Of a stretch of 26,081 nt of DNA, positions 8,065-15,479 are shown piece after piece. Position numbers and translations under genes: made by a program. The stretch is from CAYNST01 sp964399955 (lineage in GTDB: Bacteria > Pseudomonadota > Gammaproteobacteria > Pseudomonadales > Cellvibrionaceae). The stretch spans positions 1 through 26,081 of the forward strand of contig CAYNST010000042.1 of the NCBI GenBank assembly GCA_964399955.1, written 5' to 3'. The notes beneath the pieces were generated by a model, which was not told the DNA's origin, ran no database searches, and saw only the letters and a program-made list of their open reading frames with translations. Numbering within the stretch: position 1 is the first letter of the stretch; each line of letters starts with the position of its first letter.

Positions 8065-9260
8065 TTGAATAGCTTTTCAGCTTCTTTGACAGCCGAGTGG
8101 CGTGACCGCACCGCAGCGTAGCCGCGATCGCCCATGGCGCTTAACTGTTCGGCGGGGGTGTCTATAACGGCCTGCATGGCGCCCGTCAGCGCGTCAACGT
8201 CGCCGGCCGGTACCAACCAACCGCAGTCAGGTGTGACCAGTTCAGGGATTCCTGCAATATAGGTTGTAAGCACCGGCCGGCGGCGGGCGAAAGACTCCAT
8301 GATCACCACCGGCAGGCCCTCTGCAAAACTTGGCAGCACCAGCGCCGTGCCGCTGTCCAATTGTTCAATGATTCCCGCCGTACCTTGCCAGCCGTGCAAA
8401 ACCACGTTGTTTTGCAAGTCATTATCCTTTATGAACTGCTCGAAATAGCCACGATATTCCCCGTCCCCGATCAAATGCAGTTGAATATCCGGGCACTTTT
8501 GGCGGATGCGCGCCATGGCTTGCAGCAGTACTATCTGCCCTTTTTGCTCGCACAACCGGCCAATAGAGACAAAGCGCCGGGTGGTTGTAACCGGGCTGGG
8601 GGACTGTTTGAGAAGATCATCGTCTACCGCGCAATGCACTTCGGTGATCTTTGACCAGTCGGCAAAATCTGCCCAGCGAAACAGTTGGCTTTTGCAAAAT
8701 GATGTAATGGCCACAACAAACTTAGCGCAACCAATTTTCTCTTGCAGTGACAGCGCGCGCGGGGAATCAAACTCTTCCGGACCGTGGACGGTAAAGCTGT
8801 ACTGCGGGCCACCCAAGGATCTGCAGAGCAACGCAACGGTGGCGGAGTTTGTGCCGAAGTGCGCGTGCACATGATGAACGTCTCTCTTCTTGCAGAATTC
8901 AAAAAGCCAACAGGCTTCCAAAAGATAAAAAAAGTGTTTGACGTAGGTGCCATTGGCATTTTTTGCCAGCCGGAAGCAAAGGGGAAGGCTTTTGACCAAC
9001 AGGAAAAAATTGCCAAGCGCTGCAAGCGCCATGGCCTGTGCCGAGCTTGCTTTTGACTGGCCAATGATGAAGTGGGTGCGTTCCTGCTCCTGCTGGTCGA
9101 CGACGTCGACCAGCTTTTCCGCCACTTGTCTGACGGACACCCGGTGAACCTCTGCCCCCAGAGACTCCAGGGCAAGTATCTCTCGTCTTATGAAAGTATG
9201 ACTAATTTTGGGGTACTGATTGATTAAATAACAAACTTTCGGCTTAGTGGTGTCTATCAT
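8049..9260 (-). CDS. GT4-family glycosyltransferase
   Basis: A 403-residue retaining GT-B glycosyltransferase of family 4. The N-terminal domain begins KVCYLINQYPKISHTFI and holds HAHFGTNSA (132-140) and FTVHG (156-160), as in colanic-acid-type enzymes. The C-terminal domain has VSIGRLCEQKG (231-241), HLIGDGEYR (262-270) and the E-x7-E nucleotide-sugar site (Glu314, Glu322 in FAEGLPVVIMESF). It is predicted to be cytoplasmic or membrane-associated. It is the first gene of a two-gene minus-strand unit with the GT2 enzyme. The 5' part is AT-rich: 8881-8940 counts about 35% G+C by hand, against well over 60% in many neighbours, which suggests acquisition by transfer. The ribosome site is weak (GGA close to the ATG). 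Confidence 0.88.
   Translation of the reverse strand: MIDTTKPKVCYLINQYPKISHTFIRREILALESLGAEVHRVSVRQVAEKLVDVVDQQEQERTHFIIGQSKASSAQAMALAALGNFFLLVKSLPLCFRLAKNANGTYVKHFFYLLEACWLFEFCKKRDVHHVHAHFGTNSATVALLCRSLGGPQYSFTVHGPEEFDSPRALSLQEKIGCAKFVVAITSFCKSQLFRWADFADWSKITEVHCAVDDDLLKQSPSPVTTTRRFVSIGRLCEQKGQIVLLQAMARIRQKCPDIQLHLIGDGEYRGYFEQFIKDNDLQNNVVLHGWQGTAGIIEQLDSGTALVLPSFAEGLPVVIMESFARRRPVLTTYIAGIPELVTPDCGWLVPAGDVDALTGAMQAVIDTPAEQLSAMGDRGYAAVRSRHSAVKEAEKLFKWIKN
9092..9118 (+). terminator. terminator-like palindrome inside the GT4 gene (plus strand)
   Basis: A perfect 10-pair inverted repeat, GCTGGTCGAC and GTCGACCAGC, with a 3-base loop and followed by TTTT on the plus strand. It lies over GT4 codons for LVDVVDQQ (about residues 50-57). 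In the gene's own mRNA it would form a strong hairpin. On the opposite strand it resembles an intrinsic terminator that would stop antisense transcription. Confidence 0.4.
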
Positions 9261-9428
9261 AGATCCAGTGTTCCCGCTCCGGCGCCTGTTGAGGTGCCGG
9301 GGCCGTTAATAAGAGTGCGATACCTGCCCGGAATGTCGCGTGAGTTGAGTTTTACCTGCTGCGCGGCGTCAATCGCAATATTTTTTTAAAAACTCAAAAT
9401 GGGCTGCAAGTCAATCTTTTTGCGCGGC

Positions 9429-9435
9429 CTATACT
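9429..9435 (+). promoter_or_regulatory. RpoS-like -10 element pointing toward nhaD
   Basis: CTATACT followed by GAG, identical over ten bases to the site at 1406. There is no good -35. A transcript from here would carry about 440 bases of leader through the structured region before nhaD. Confidence 0.35.
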
Positions 9436-9470
9436 GAGAAAAAGTCAGTCGTGCCACTTGTCGTCGCGTC

Positions 9471-9476
9471 ATTATA
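9471..9476 (-). promoter_or_regulatory. candidate -10 for the glycosyltransferase pair
   Basis: On the minus strand a perfect TATAAT, with only a poor -35 (TTATGA at an 18-base spacing). It would start a transcript about 200 bases before the GT4 start codon. Confidence 0.35.
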
Positions 9477-9499
9477 GGCTAAGGTTTGATGTCATCATA

Positions 9500-9557
9500 A
9501 GCGCTTCCGGTGCCTTCCGTCGGAAGGTATCTCGGCACGGGATGCGTCGCAGGCGCT
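9500..9557 (+). other. nested stem-loop structure in the nhaD leader
   Basis: An outer stem AGCGC (9500-9504) with GCGCT (9553-9557) encloses GTGCC (9510-9514) with GGCAC (9534-9538) and an inner hairpin CCTTCC-GTC-GGAAGG (9513-9527). The inner two share bases, so they compete at C13-C14. It could be a structured RNA or a DNA operator. Confidence 0.45.
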
Positions 9558-9697
9558 ATCGCACGGCGGCGAAAGAGATGCGTGACCTATGAATTGCCGA
9601 TGTTCCGATGAGATTGTCTGCAACGGTAACGGCGCGAACAAAGGGGCAGGCGGCAGGCACGATGTGTTGTACGCTATCTTACTCTCTATGGAAAGCC

Positions 9698-9721
9698 AGC
9701 GCGAAGGATCGCTTCGGCGCT
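9698..9721 (+). other. hairpin in the nhaD leader
   Basis: AGCGCGAAG (9698-9706) pairs with CTTC-G-GCGCT (9712-9721) around loop GATCG, giving nine pairs with one bulged G. No T-run follows, so it is not an intrinsic terminator. Confidence 0.45.
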
Positions 9722-9801
9722 TGCCTCACCAGAGATACAAGCCGCTCCCGGAGACTTTGCGTATGGCAGTTGATTCGTATGGAAATACCAATCGGATCTT
9801 G

Positions 9802-9830
9802 TACAATGCGCGGCCAGCCCACCGGCTGGC
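9802..9830 (+). promoter_or_regulatory. candidate nhaD -10 and adjoining hairpin
   Basis: TACAAT at 9802-9807 matches the sigma-70 -10 in five of six positions but has no good -35. A perfect seven-pair hairpin (GCCAGCC-CACC-GGCTGGC, 9813-9830) begins where the transcript would start, which would give the nhaD mRNA a 5'-terminal stem-loop. Confidence 0.35.
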
Positions 9831-9886
9831 TCTGAACCCCGCGTTACCCACCGCCACCTCTCACTCGTTTGTTGGACGGACAGCCC

Positions 9887-11338
9887 ATGCATCCAAAAAT
9901 TCAACTGCCCTTATTACTCTCCGCCTGTCTGTGTTTGTTCAGCCCGGGGGTGTTCGCTGCCAGCGGTAGCCTGGACCTTACCGCCAGCGCAATTGGCTAT
10001 TTTGCCGTTGCCATATTCGTCCTCGCCTACATTCTGGTCATGGCAGAAGAACGGCTGCATCTGCGCAAGTCCAAACCGGTATTGGTGGCGGCCGGTCTTA
10101 TTTGGATGTTGATCGGCTGGGTCTACGTTGACGCCGGCATGAGCGAGCAGTCCGAGCAGGCCTTCAGGCACACGCTGGTGGAGTTTGCCGAGCTAATGCT
10201 CTTTCTGCTGGTGGCAATGACCTACATCAACGCGCTGGAAGAGCGGCGGTTGTTTGATGCCCTGCGCGCCTGGATGATTCGCAAAGGTTTTCACTACAAG
10301 ACGCTCTTTTGGCTGACCGGGTTTTTGTCGTTTTTCATTTCGCCCATTGCCGACAACCTTACCACCGCACTGCTGATGTGTGCGGTTATTGTCAAGGTAG
10401 CCGGAGATGACCGGCGGTTCGTCAATCTCTGTTGCATCAATGTTGTGGTGGCGGCCAATGCCGGCGGCGCGTTCAGCCCCTTTGGCGATATCACCACACT
10501 GATGGTCTGGCAGGCGGGTGTTGTCCCTTTTGGCGATTTCTTGAAACTGTTTCTGCCTGCGCTGGTGAATTTCGCCTTGCCAGCCGTCATCATGAGCTTT
10601 TTTGTGGAGGACAAAAAGCCAAGCTCGGCCTACGAGGTGGTGGAGCTGAAACGCGGTGCCTTCCGCATCCTTGCCCTGTTTTTGCTGACCGTCGCCACGG
10701 CTGTATTTTGCCACACGGCGCTTAACCTGCCACCGGTATTGGGTATGATGATGGGGCTGGGCTACCTGCAGTTCTTTGGCTACTTCCTCCAGAGAACGCT
10801 GCCGCGCTCGTTAGAGCGCAAGCGAGCCCTGGCGGAGCACGCCGGCGACGTAGAAGCTTTGCGGCGCTTAGGCGGGGTCGTGCCCTTTGATGTCTTCAGC
10901 CGGGTGGCACGGGCGGAGTGGGATACTCTGCTGTTCTTTTACGGCATCGTGGTCTGCGTGGGCGGTTTGGGTTTCATGGGTTACCTGACCATGGTGTCGG
11001 AGACGCTCTACGGCGGGTGGAATGCGACCTACGCCAATATTGTGCTTGGGGTTGTGTCTGCGGTGATCGATAACATTCCGGTAATGTTCGCCGTGCTCAC
11101 CATGAACCCGGATATGTCGCTCGGCAACTGGCTGTTGATCACGCTTACCGCAGGCGTGGGGGGAAGCCTGCTGTCCATTGGTTCAGCCGCCGGCGTCGCC
11201 CTGATGGGGCAGGCACGCGGTATGTATACGTTCTCCGGGCATTTGAAGTGGACTCCGGTGATTGCCCTGGGCTACTTTGCAAGTATTGCCCTGCACCTCT
11301 GGTTGAATGCCGAAACCTTCCAGGTGGCCATGAATTAG
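9887..11338 (+). CDS. nhaD: NhaD-type Na+/H+ antiporter
   Basis: A 483-residue inner-membrane antiporter of the NhaD family (ion transporter superfamily), exporting Na+ (and Li+ in studied homologues) in exchange for protons. The ATG at 9887 is preferred over the in-frame TTG at 9869; GGACGGA precedes it. The N-terminus looks like a cleavable signal peptide ending GVFA-AS, as in other NhaD proteins. About a dozen hydrophobic helices follow. Family signatures are FISPIADNLTTA (150-161) and GGAFSPFGDITT (193-204), both carrying acidic residues within membrane segments. The length matches the family. The long leader has hairpins and possible promoters. The next gene, a trehalase, follows on the same strand after 197 bases. 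Confidence 0.92.
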   Translation: MHPKIQLPLLLSACLCLFSPGVFAASGSLDLTASAIGYFAVAIFVLAYILVMAEERLHLRKSKPVLVAAGLIWMLIGWVYVDAGMSEQSEQAFRHTLVEFAELMLFLLVAMTYINALEERRLFDALRAWMIRKGFHYKTLFWLTGFLSFFISPIADNLTTALLMCAVIVKVAGDDRRFVNLCCINVVVAANAGGAFSPFGDITTLMVWQAGVVPFGDFLKLFLPALVNFALPAVIMSFFVEDKKPSSAYEVVELKRGAFRILALFLLTVATAVFCHTALNLPPVLGMMMGLGYLQFFGYFLQRTLPRSLERKRALAEHAGDVEALRRLGGVVPFDVFSRVARAEWDTLLFFYGIVVCVGGLGFMGYLTMVSETLYGGWNATYANIVLGVVSAVIDNIPVMFAVLTMNPDMSLGNWLLITLTAGVGGSLLSIGSAAGVALMGQARGMYTFSGHLKWTPVIALGYFASIALHLWLNAETFQVAMN

Positions 11339-11535
11339 GGCTCCAAAGCAGATGACCCCGGATGGGGCGCGCCATCGGACGGCCAAATCCATATTCTATG
11401 CGTATGGTAGGTTGCAAGCCGGGATACAGGATCAACCGGCTCTGCACGCGCAAAAAATCCGGTTATCGTCCGTTATGTCTTTCTCGGGCGGGGCCATCCG
11501 GCCAGGCGCAAGGCTCATCAGACAGAGGTTTTTCT

Positions 11536-13158
11536 TTGAGTTCATACGGCGACAGACCCGCAAATGACGGTGAGAACCTGCAGCCAGGCCTGCGGGCGGA
11601 AGATATCGGCGAAGTCTCACCGGCCGACACCCTGACACCGTCTGATCGCTACCAGGAGCTTTTTGTTGCAGTACAGATGCAAGGCATCTTTAAAGACAGC
11701 AAAACGTTTGTCGACTGCGCGCCGCGCAATCCTCCCACTGAAATTCTGGCCGCCTACAGGCGGGAGTGCAGCAGTGCAGACTTTGATTTGGCGGCCTTTG
11801 TCCACACGCATTTTGCCCTTGAGGAATCCGAGCCCGACTGTTTCGTCTCTGACCCCGAGCGCACCCTGGCCCAGCACATCGAAAAGCTCTGGCCAGTACT
11901 AACCCGGCGCCCCAAAGAGCATCCTGCGCAGTCTTCGCTTCTACCTTTGCCGCATGACTATGTAGTTCCCGGTGGGCGCTTCAAAGAGCTGTACTACTGG
12001 GATTCTTACTTCACGCTGCTTGGGTTTCACGCCAATGGCCACAGAGACATTCTGCGCTGCATGGCGGATAACTTCGGTTATCTGATCGACACCTATGGGC
12101 ATGTTCCCAACGGCACCCGCACTTACTACCTCAGTCGCTCACAGCCACCGGTGTTCAGCCTGATGGTGGAGCTGTTTGAAGGCGAGGGCATCCGCAAGGC
12201 GGTGGATTATTTACCTCACCTGAAAAAAGAATACGCGTTTTGGATGGACGGGGCAGACCAACTTCAGCCAGGCGAGGCTCATCGGCGCTGCGTGCGCCTG
12301 GCCAACGGCGCCTTGATGAACCGTTATTGGGATGACCGCGATATCCCCAGGGACGAGTCCTATTGTGAAGATGTTGCCACGGCAAAAAGATCCAGCCGGC
12401 CGGCCGAGCAGGTCTACCGCGACATTCGCGCAGGCGCCGAATCGGGTTGGGACTTCAGTTCCCGCTGGCTGGATGTTAAAAACGACCTGTCAACCATCCG
12501 TACTACCAGCATGGTGCCGGTGGACCTGAACAGCCTGATTTACAAATTGGAACACCAAATTGCCAAGTTGGCAGAAATCAAAGGTGAAGACGCCGTTGCT
12601 GCAGACTTCCACGCCCGTGCGCAGGCACGCATAGAGGCGATCAACCACTATCTGTGGAATGAAGAACAAGGCGCTTATTTTGATTATGACTTGGAGCGAC
12701 GCGCAGCATCCGGGCAACTGACGGCTGCAACCATAGTGCCGCTGTTTGTGCGCCTGGCGTCATCGGAACAGGCAGACAAAGTGGAGCGGGTGGTGCGTGA
12801 GCGTCTCTTGGCCCCCGGCGGGATAGCACCCACGGAGGTCACTGACAGTGGCGAGCAGTGGGATCGCCCCAACGGCTGGGCGCCGCTGCAGTGGATGGCA
12901 ATAGAAGGCCTAAGCAATTACTGCCACCTGGACCTGGCACACAGCATTCGAGATCGCTGGTTGATAATCGTCTCGGCCCTCTACGAGGCAGAGGGGAAGC
13001 TGGTGGAAAAGTACATATTGCGCCGCACCACCGAGCACGCCCATGGCGGCGAATATGAACTGCAGGACGGTTTTGGCTGGACCAACGGCGTCACCCTGCG
13101 CTTGTTGGAAGATGATCCAGAGCATCTGGCCAATCATTGCAGAGCCCTCAGCGGCTAG
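11536..13158 (+). CDS. treF: cytoplasmic trehalase (GH37), TreF-like
   Basis: A 540-residue alpha,alpha-trehalase hydrolysing trehalose to two glucose. It is strikingly similar to E. coli TreF (549 aa) along its whole length, including SDRYQELFVAVQ, IFKDSKTFVDCAP and NRYWDDRDIPRDES. Both trehalase signatures are intact: PGGRFKELYYWDSYF (145-159) and QWDRPNGWAP (441-450). The likely catalytic acid is Asp306 (SGWDFSSRW) and the base Glu506 (GGEYELQDGFGW). It lacks a signal peptide, so it is cytoplasmic and would handle trehalose made as an osmolyte or taken up. The start is a TTG at 11536 with AGAGG seven bases upstream; no suitable in-frame ATG exists near, and the frame upstream to 11362 does not resemble trehalase. 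Confidence 0.95.
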   Translation: MSSYGDRPANDGENLQPGLRAEDIGEVSPADTLTPSDRYQELFVAVQMQGIFKDSKTFVDCAPRNPPTEILAAYRRECSSADFDLAAFVHTHFALEESEPDCFVSDPERTLAQHIEKLWPVLTRRPKEHPAQSSLLPLPHDYVVPGGRFKELYYWDSYFTLLGFHANGHRDILRCMADNFGYLIDTYGHVPNGTRTYYLSRSQPPVFSLMVELFEGEGIRKAVDYLPHLKKEYAFWMDGADQLQPGEAHRRCVRLANGALMNRYWDDRDIPRDESYCEDVATAKRSSRPAEQVYRDIRAGAESGWDFSSRWLDVKNDLSTIRTTSMVPVDLNSLIYKLEHQIAKLAEIKGEDAVAADFHARAQARIEAINHYLWNEEQGAYFDYDLERRAASGQLTAATIVPLFVRLASSEQADKVERVVRERLLAPGGIAPTEVTDSGEQWDRPNGWAPLQWMAIEGLSNYCHLDLAHSIRDRWLIIVSALYEAEGKLVEKYILRRTTEHAHGGEYELQDGFGWTNGVTLRLLEDDPEHLANHCRALSG

Positions 13159-13480
13159 TCGACCGGCGTAAACACCTCCGTCGCAGCACTGCCCGCCTGT
13201 CTGAGCGTGCAATCAGCAACTGCCGGGAAACTGTACGGCAGCCCCCCCCTTGGCCCTCGTTTGCGCGGGCCAACCTATCCTCTGTTGTTCCGGGATCGCC
13301 GCACTAACTCGAGCATGCCGGACTTAAGCCCCAAATTTTTAACTCCCAAGGGCCAATTCAAGCCGCTGGTCGGCGCGTTGAGAAAAAATGCATCGGGTTA
13401 TTTATTTTGGGTGCAATAATTGCAATGTCTAAAGCCAGCGGTCACCCACATGTTGCTGAAGAATAAAAAAGGAGTCAGCT
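13159..13480. other. 322-base intergenic stretch after treF
   Basis: No convincing gene. It includes a CTGCCG/CGGCAG hairpin near 13218-13239 with no T-run and the sigma-70 promoter candidate at 13378-13406. A 34-codon frame at 13315-13419 overlaps that promoter and is not supported. Confidence 0.5.
13378..13406 (+). promoter_or_regulatory. sigma-70-like promoter for the TerB-like gene
   Basis: TTGAGA (13378-13383), a 17-base spacer and TTTATT (13401-13406): five of six and four of six matches to consensus at ideal spacing. The start would be near 13413, about 68 bases before the TTG start codon of the downstream gene. Confidence 0.5.
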
Positions 13481-14017
13481 TTGCTTAAACTACAGCGCGC
13501 GACCGGTACGGCCGGTTGGAAGGCAAATTGTTCTCTCCCTCAGCGGCGAGCACCCGGTTTGAGGGCGTATATGCCCTTAAGCTGGAGCAGGCACCCTATC
13601 TTTGCACGCCTGCTCGGGGCAGGGCATTCACGGCGGTTCGACAAAGCAGTGGAGCTCAGTGCAATTTTGGCCATCAGCCTTGCATGCTTGAAAGGCAGTT
13701 TGTCTGCCGAATGTAAAAACGAAATTTTGCGGGTCTTCAGGAGTAGTTTTGACATGGACGAGTCCACTGCCGAAGCCCTTTACACCCTATCCGAGGCAAA
13801 AGTGCGGCAGTTTGAAGTCGCCGAGCTGCGCATGCGCGTTCGCCAGATGGTATTGCCTCTGAAACCCCGGCTGCAGCCAGAGCAAAAGCGTTTACTGCAG
13901 CGGATGCTGGATGAAATAGCCGCATTCAAAGGCCCACCCACGGCGGAGCAGATAGATTTTCTGGCAGCGGTGGAAACAGCACTGTGTGAGCGCGATAGCC
14001 CCACATCAACCTGGTAG
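13481..14017 (+). CDS. TerB-like helical protein, function unknown
   Basis: A 178-residue protein. The TTG at 13481 has GGAG six bases upstream (13471-13474), so it is preferred; an ATG at 13571 would drop 30 residues. The first 40 residues are basic and without clear structure. From about residue 52 the sequence is all-helical: FDKAVELSAILAISLACLKG with SAECKNEILRVF, then an acidic DMDESTAEALYTLSE and two further helices. This layout of repeated alpha-helices with an acidic turn resembles the TerB/DjlA-N domain fold seen in tellurite-resistance and stress proteins, but the usual metal-binding acidic residues are not all evident. It has its own likely promoter and no obvious operon partner. 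The family assignment is tentative. Confidence 0.65.
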   Translation: MLKLQRATGTAGWKANCSLPQRRAPGLRAYMPLSWSRHPIFARLLGAGHSRRFDKAVELSAILAISLACLKGSLSAECKNEILRVFRSSFDMDESTAEALYTLSEAKVRQFEVAELRMRVRQMVLPLKPRLQPEQKRLLQRMLDEIAAFKGPPTAEQIDFLAAVETALCERDSPTSTW

Positions 14018-14047
14018 AAGGTACGGGGTTGTGACGTCCGGGTCAGG

Positions 14048-14062
14048 CCCGGCAGTGCCGGG
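14048..14062. terminator. hairpin between convergent genes
   Basis: CCCGGC-AGT-GCCGGG, a perfect six-pair hairpin 30 bases after the TerB-like gene, in the gap between it and the convergent DUF523 gene. There is no T-run, so it would be a weak or Rho-assisted terminator at best. Confidence 0.3.
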
Positions 14063-14231
14063 TGGTCGTCTTGACGCCGCTTGTAGCTTGGCTGCGCAAA
14101 AGCACCGCCGCAGCTCGGGTTTAACGGTGACTGAACACGCCTGAGCGGCCCTCCTCACCAAGCCCAGCAGGCCGTGGCGCCGCTCCCAGGCTCTGAGGGT
14201 GAGAGTTGGCGGATTGCGTCACGGTGCTCTA

Positions 14232-15191
14232 CTAGAGGTTGTGGACTATCTGGTTGCGCAGGCCCAGTTTTTCCGGATGGGGCGACCAGAAGCTCTGTTG
14301 TTTCAGGTAGGGGTTATCCACCTTCAGCAAATGATGCTTCAGCAAAGTGATGGGCACCACCAGCGGCAGCTCCCCCTGTTTGTAGGCGGTAATCAGCTGA
14401 TCCAGCTCCGCATTCTCCTCCGGGTTAAGCCGCCCCTTCAAATAGCCCCGCAGATGCAGCATGGCGTTGGTATTGCCTTTGCGATTGGCAATGTGGCAAA
14501 GAGCGTCCATGAATTGGCGGATAAAGTCGGCGCACACTTCTTCTATGCTGCGGCTCTTCAGGTCCGCCACCCGCTTTCCCAGGGTTTGGTAGCTGGGTAG
14601 GTGATGCGCCATCACCTGGTATTTATAGCGTGAGTAAAACGCCACCAGTTTGCGAGCGCTGGGCGCTGCTGCAACCGACTGCTTCCAGTCGTGCAGGGCG
14701 TAGACCCGAGTGATGAAATTGTCCCGCAGGCCGGCGTCGTTGAGCCGCCCGGCTTCCTCTACCGGAATCAGCGGCATGCGCGTCATCAAACGCGCAGCGT
14801 AAGCACCGCGGCCCTGGCTATCCAGTGGCTGGCCGTTTTCGCTGTAGCGCTTCATGCCAAAAACCCCACAACTGGGGGACTTCTGCATAAAGATGTAACC
14901 GCAGATATCCGGCAGCCTATCCGCCGCCAGATCCGCCTGTTCGGTAAGTGCATCGGTGACGTCCAGCCGCTGTTCAATGCTGCCGCGCACCCGGTCGCCG
15001 GTGTCGGTGGCAATCAGGCGAATGGGGCGGCGCGGAACCCCCAGGCCAATGGCTACTTCCGGGCAGACTGGCCGGAATTCCAGGTAATCTGCCAGCACAT
15101 CGGTCAGGTAACGGTTGTGCTTATGCCCTCCGTCAAACCTGACCGGCTCTCCCAGCAGGCACTCGCTCACACCAATGGGAATCTTACTCAT
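14232..15191 (-). CDS. DUF523-DUF1722 fusion protein (TudS/YbgA-like)
   Basis: A 319-residue two-domain protein. Residues 1 to about 160 are DUF523, with cysteines in SECLLG (Cys11), PVCPE (Cys43) and KSPSCG (Cys108). In the characterised DUF523 enzyme TudS, three such cysteines hold a [4Fe-4S] cluster that removes sulfur from thiouracil. Residues about 190-315 are DUF1722 (YbgA-like), starting RKLVAFYSRYKYQVMAHH and including LKHHLLK near the end. The fusion is a common arrangement in proteobacteria. A desulfidase role on thiolated nucleobases is plausible but inferred. The start follows AAGGT at modest spacing, and a strong promoter candidate lies at 15225-15253. It converges with the TerB-like gene. 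Confidence 0.9.
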   Translation of the reverse strand: MSKIPIGVSECLLGEPVRFDGGHKHNRYLTDVLADYLEFRPVCPEVAIGLGVPRRPIRLIATDTGDRVRGSIEQRLDVTDALTEQADLAADRLPDICGYIFMQKSPSCGVFGMKRYSENGQPLDSQGRGAYAARLMTRMPLIPVEEAGRLNDAGLRDNFITRVYALHDWKQSVAAAPSARKLVAFYSRYKYQVMAHHLPSYQTLGKRVADLKSRSIEEVCADFIRQFMDALCHIANRKGNTNAMLHLRGYLKGRLNPEENAELDQLITAYKQGELPLVVPITLLKHHLLKVDNPYLKQQSFWSPHPEKLGLRNQIVHNL

Positions 15192-15224
15192 GGCTGCTTA
15201 CCTTGAAATTGTTGTTGGGTATGG

Positions 15225-15253
15225 GTAATACGTTTGACCACTGTACGGGTCAA
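15225..15253 (-). promoter_or_regulatory. promoter with operator-like inverted repeat
   Basis: On the minus strand TTGACC (15253-15248), a 17-base spacer and TATTAC (15230-15225), giving a start about 27 bases before the DUF523-DUF1722 ATG. The plus strand shows TTGACC (15234-15239), 8 bases, GGTCAA (15248-15253): a 20-base inverted repeat that covers the -35 and most of the spacer, where a dimeric repressor could bind. Confidence 0.55.
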
Positions 15254-15479
15254 GCTACCTTTTTGGCGTTTAAGGCGGGTGCCACGCTATGCCGCCTTTG
15301 CCATCGTATACGGCCTTGCGGCAGCCAGGGGAGCAGCACCCGGTGGTGGGCACATCCGGCGGCGGTGGCGCAATGGGACCACGCCATTTATCATTGGCGG
15401 CAGCGTCAAGGCAGAGCGCCTGCCGGCTCAGCCTGATTTGCCTCAGAAAAAAGCGTGCTCAAAGCCCTGGAAGCAGCCT

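Larger units (their letters stand above)
9261..9886. other. 626-base intergenic region between GT4 and nhaD
   Basis: No convincing gene. It holds an AT-rich block (9371-9420), a plus-strand CTATACTGAG (9429), a minus-strand TATAAT (9471-9476) and three clear hairpin regions: a nested structure at 9500-9557, a hairpin at 9698-9721 and a perfect 7-pair hairpin at 9813-9830. Frames open here (such as one from 9589) have atypical composition and no ribosome site. I cannot match it to a riboswitch consensus from memory. Confidence 0.6.

Noticed and set aside
9589..9969. 126-codon open frame in the nhaD leader
   Set aside because: No ribosome site, no recognisable domain, and its 3' part overlaps nhaD in another frame.
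13315..13419. 34-codon frame starting MPDLSPKFLTPK
   Set aside because: Weak ribosome site, no family, and it overlaps a better-supported promoter; chance is likely.
15234..15479. Upstream extension of the NTF2-like frame
   Set aside because: It is not protein-like, overlaps the divergent promoter, and the ATG at 15480 has a good ribosome site.
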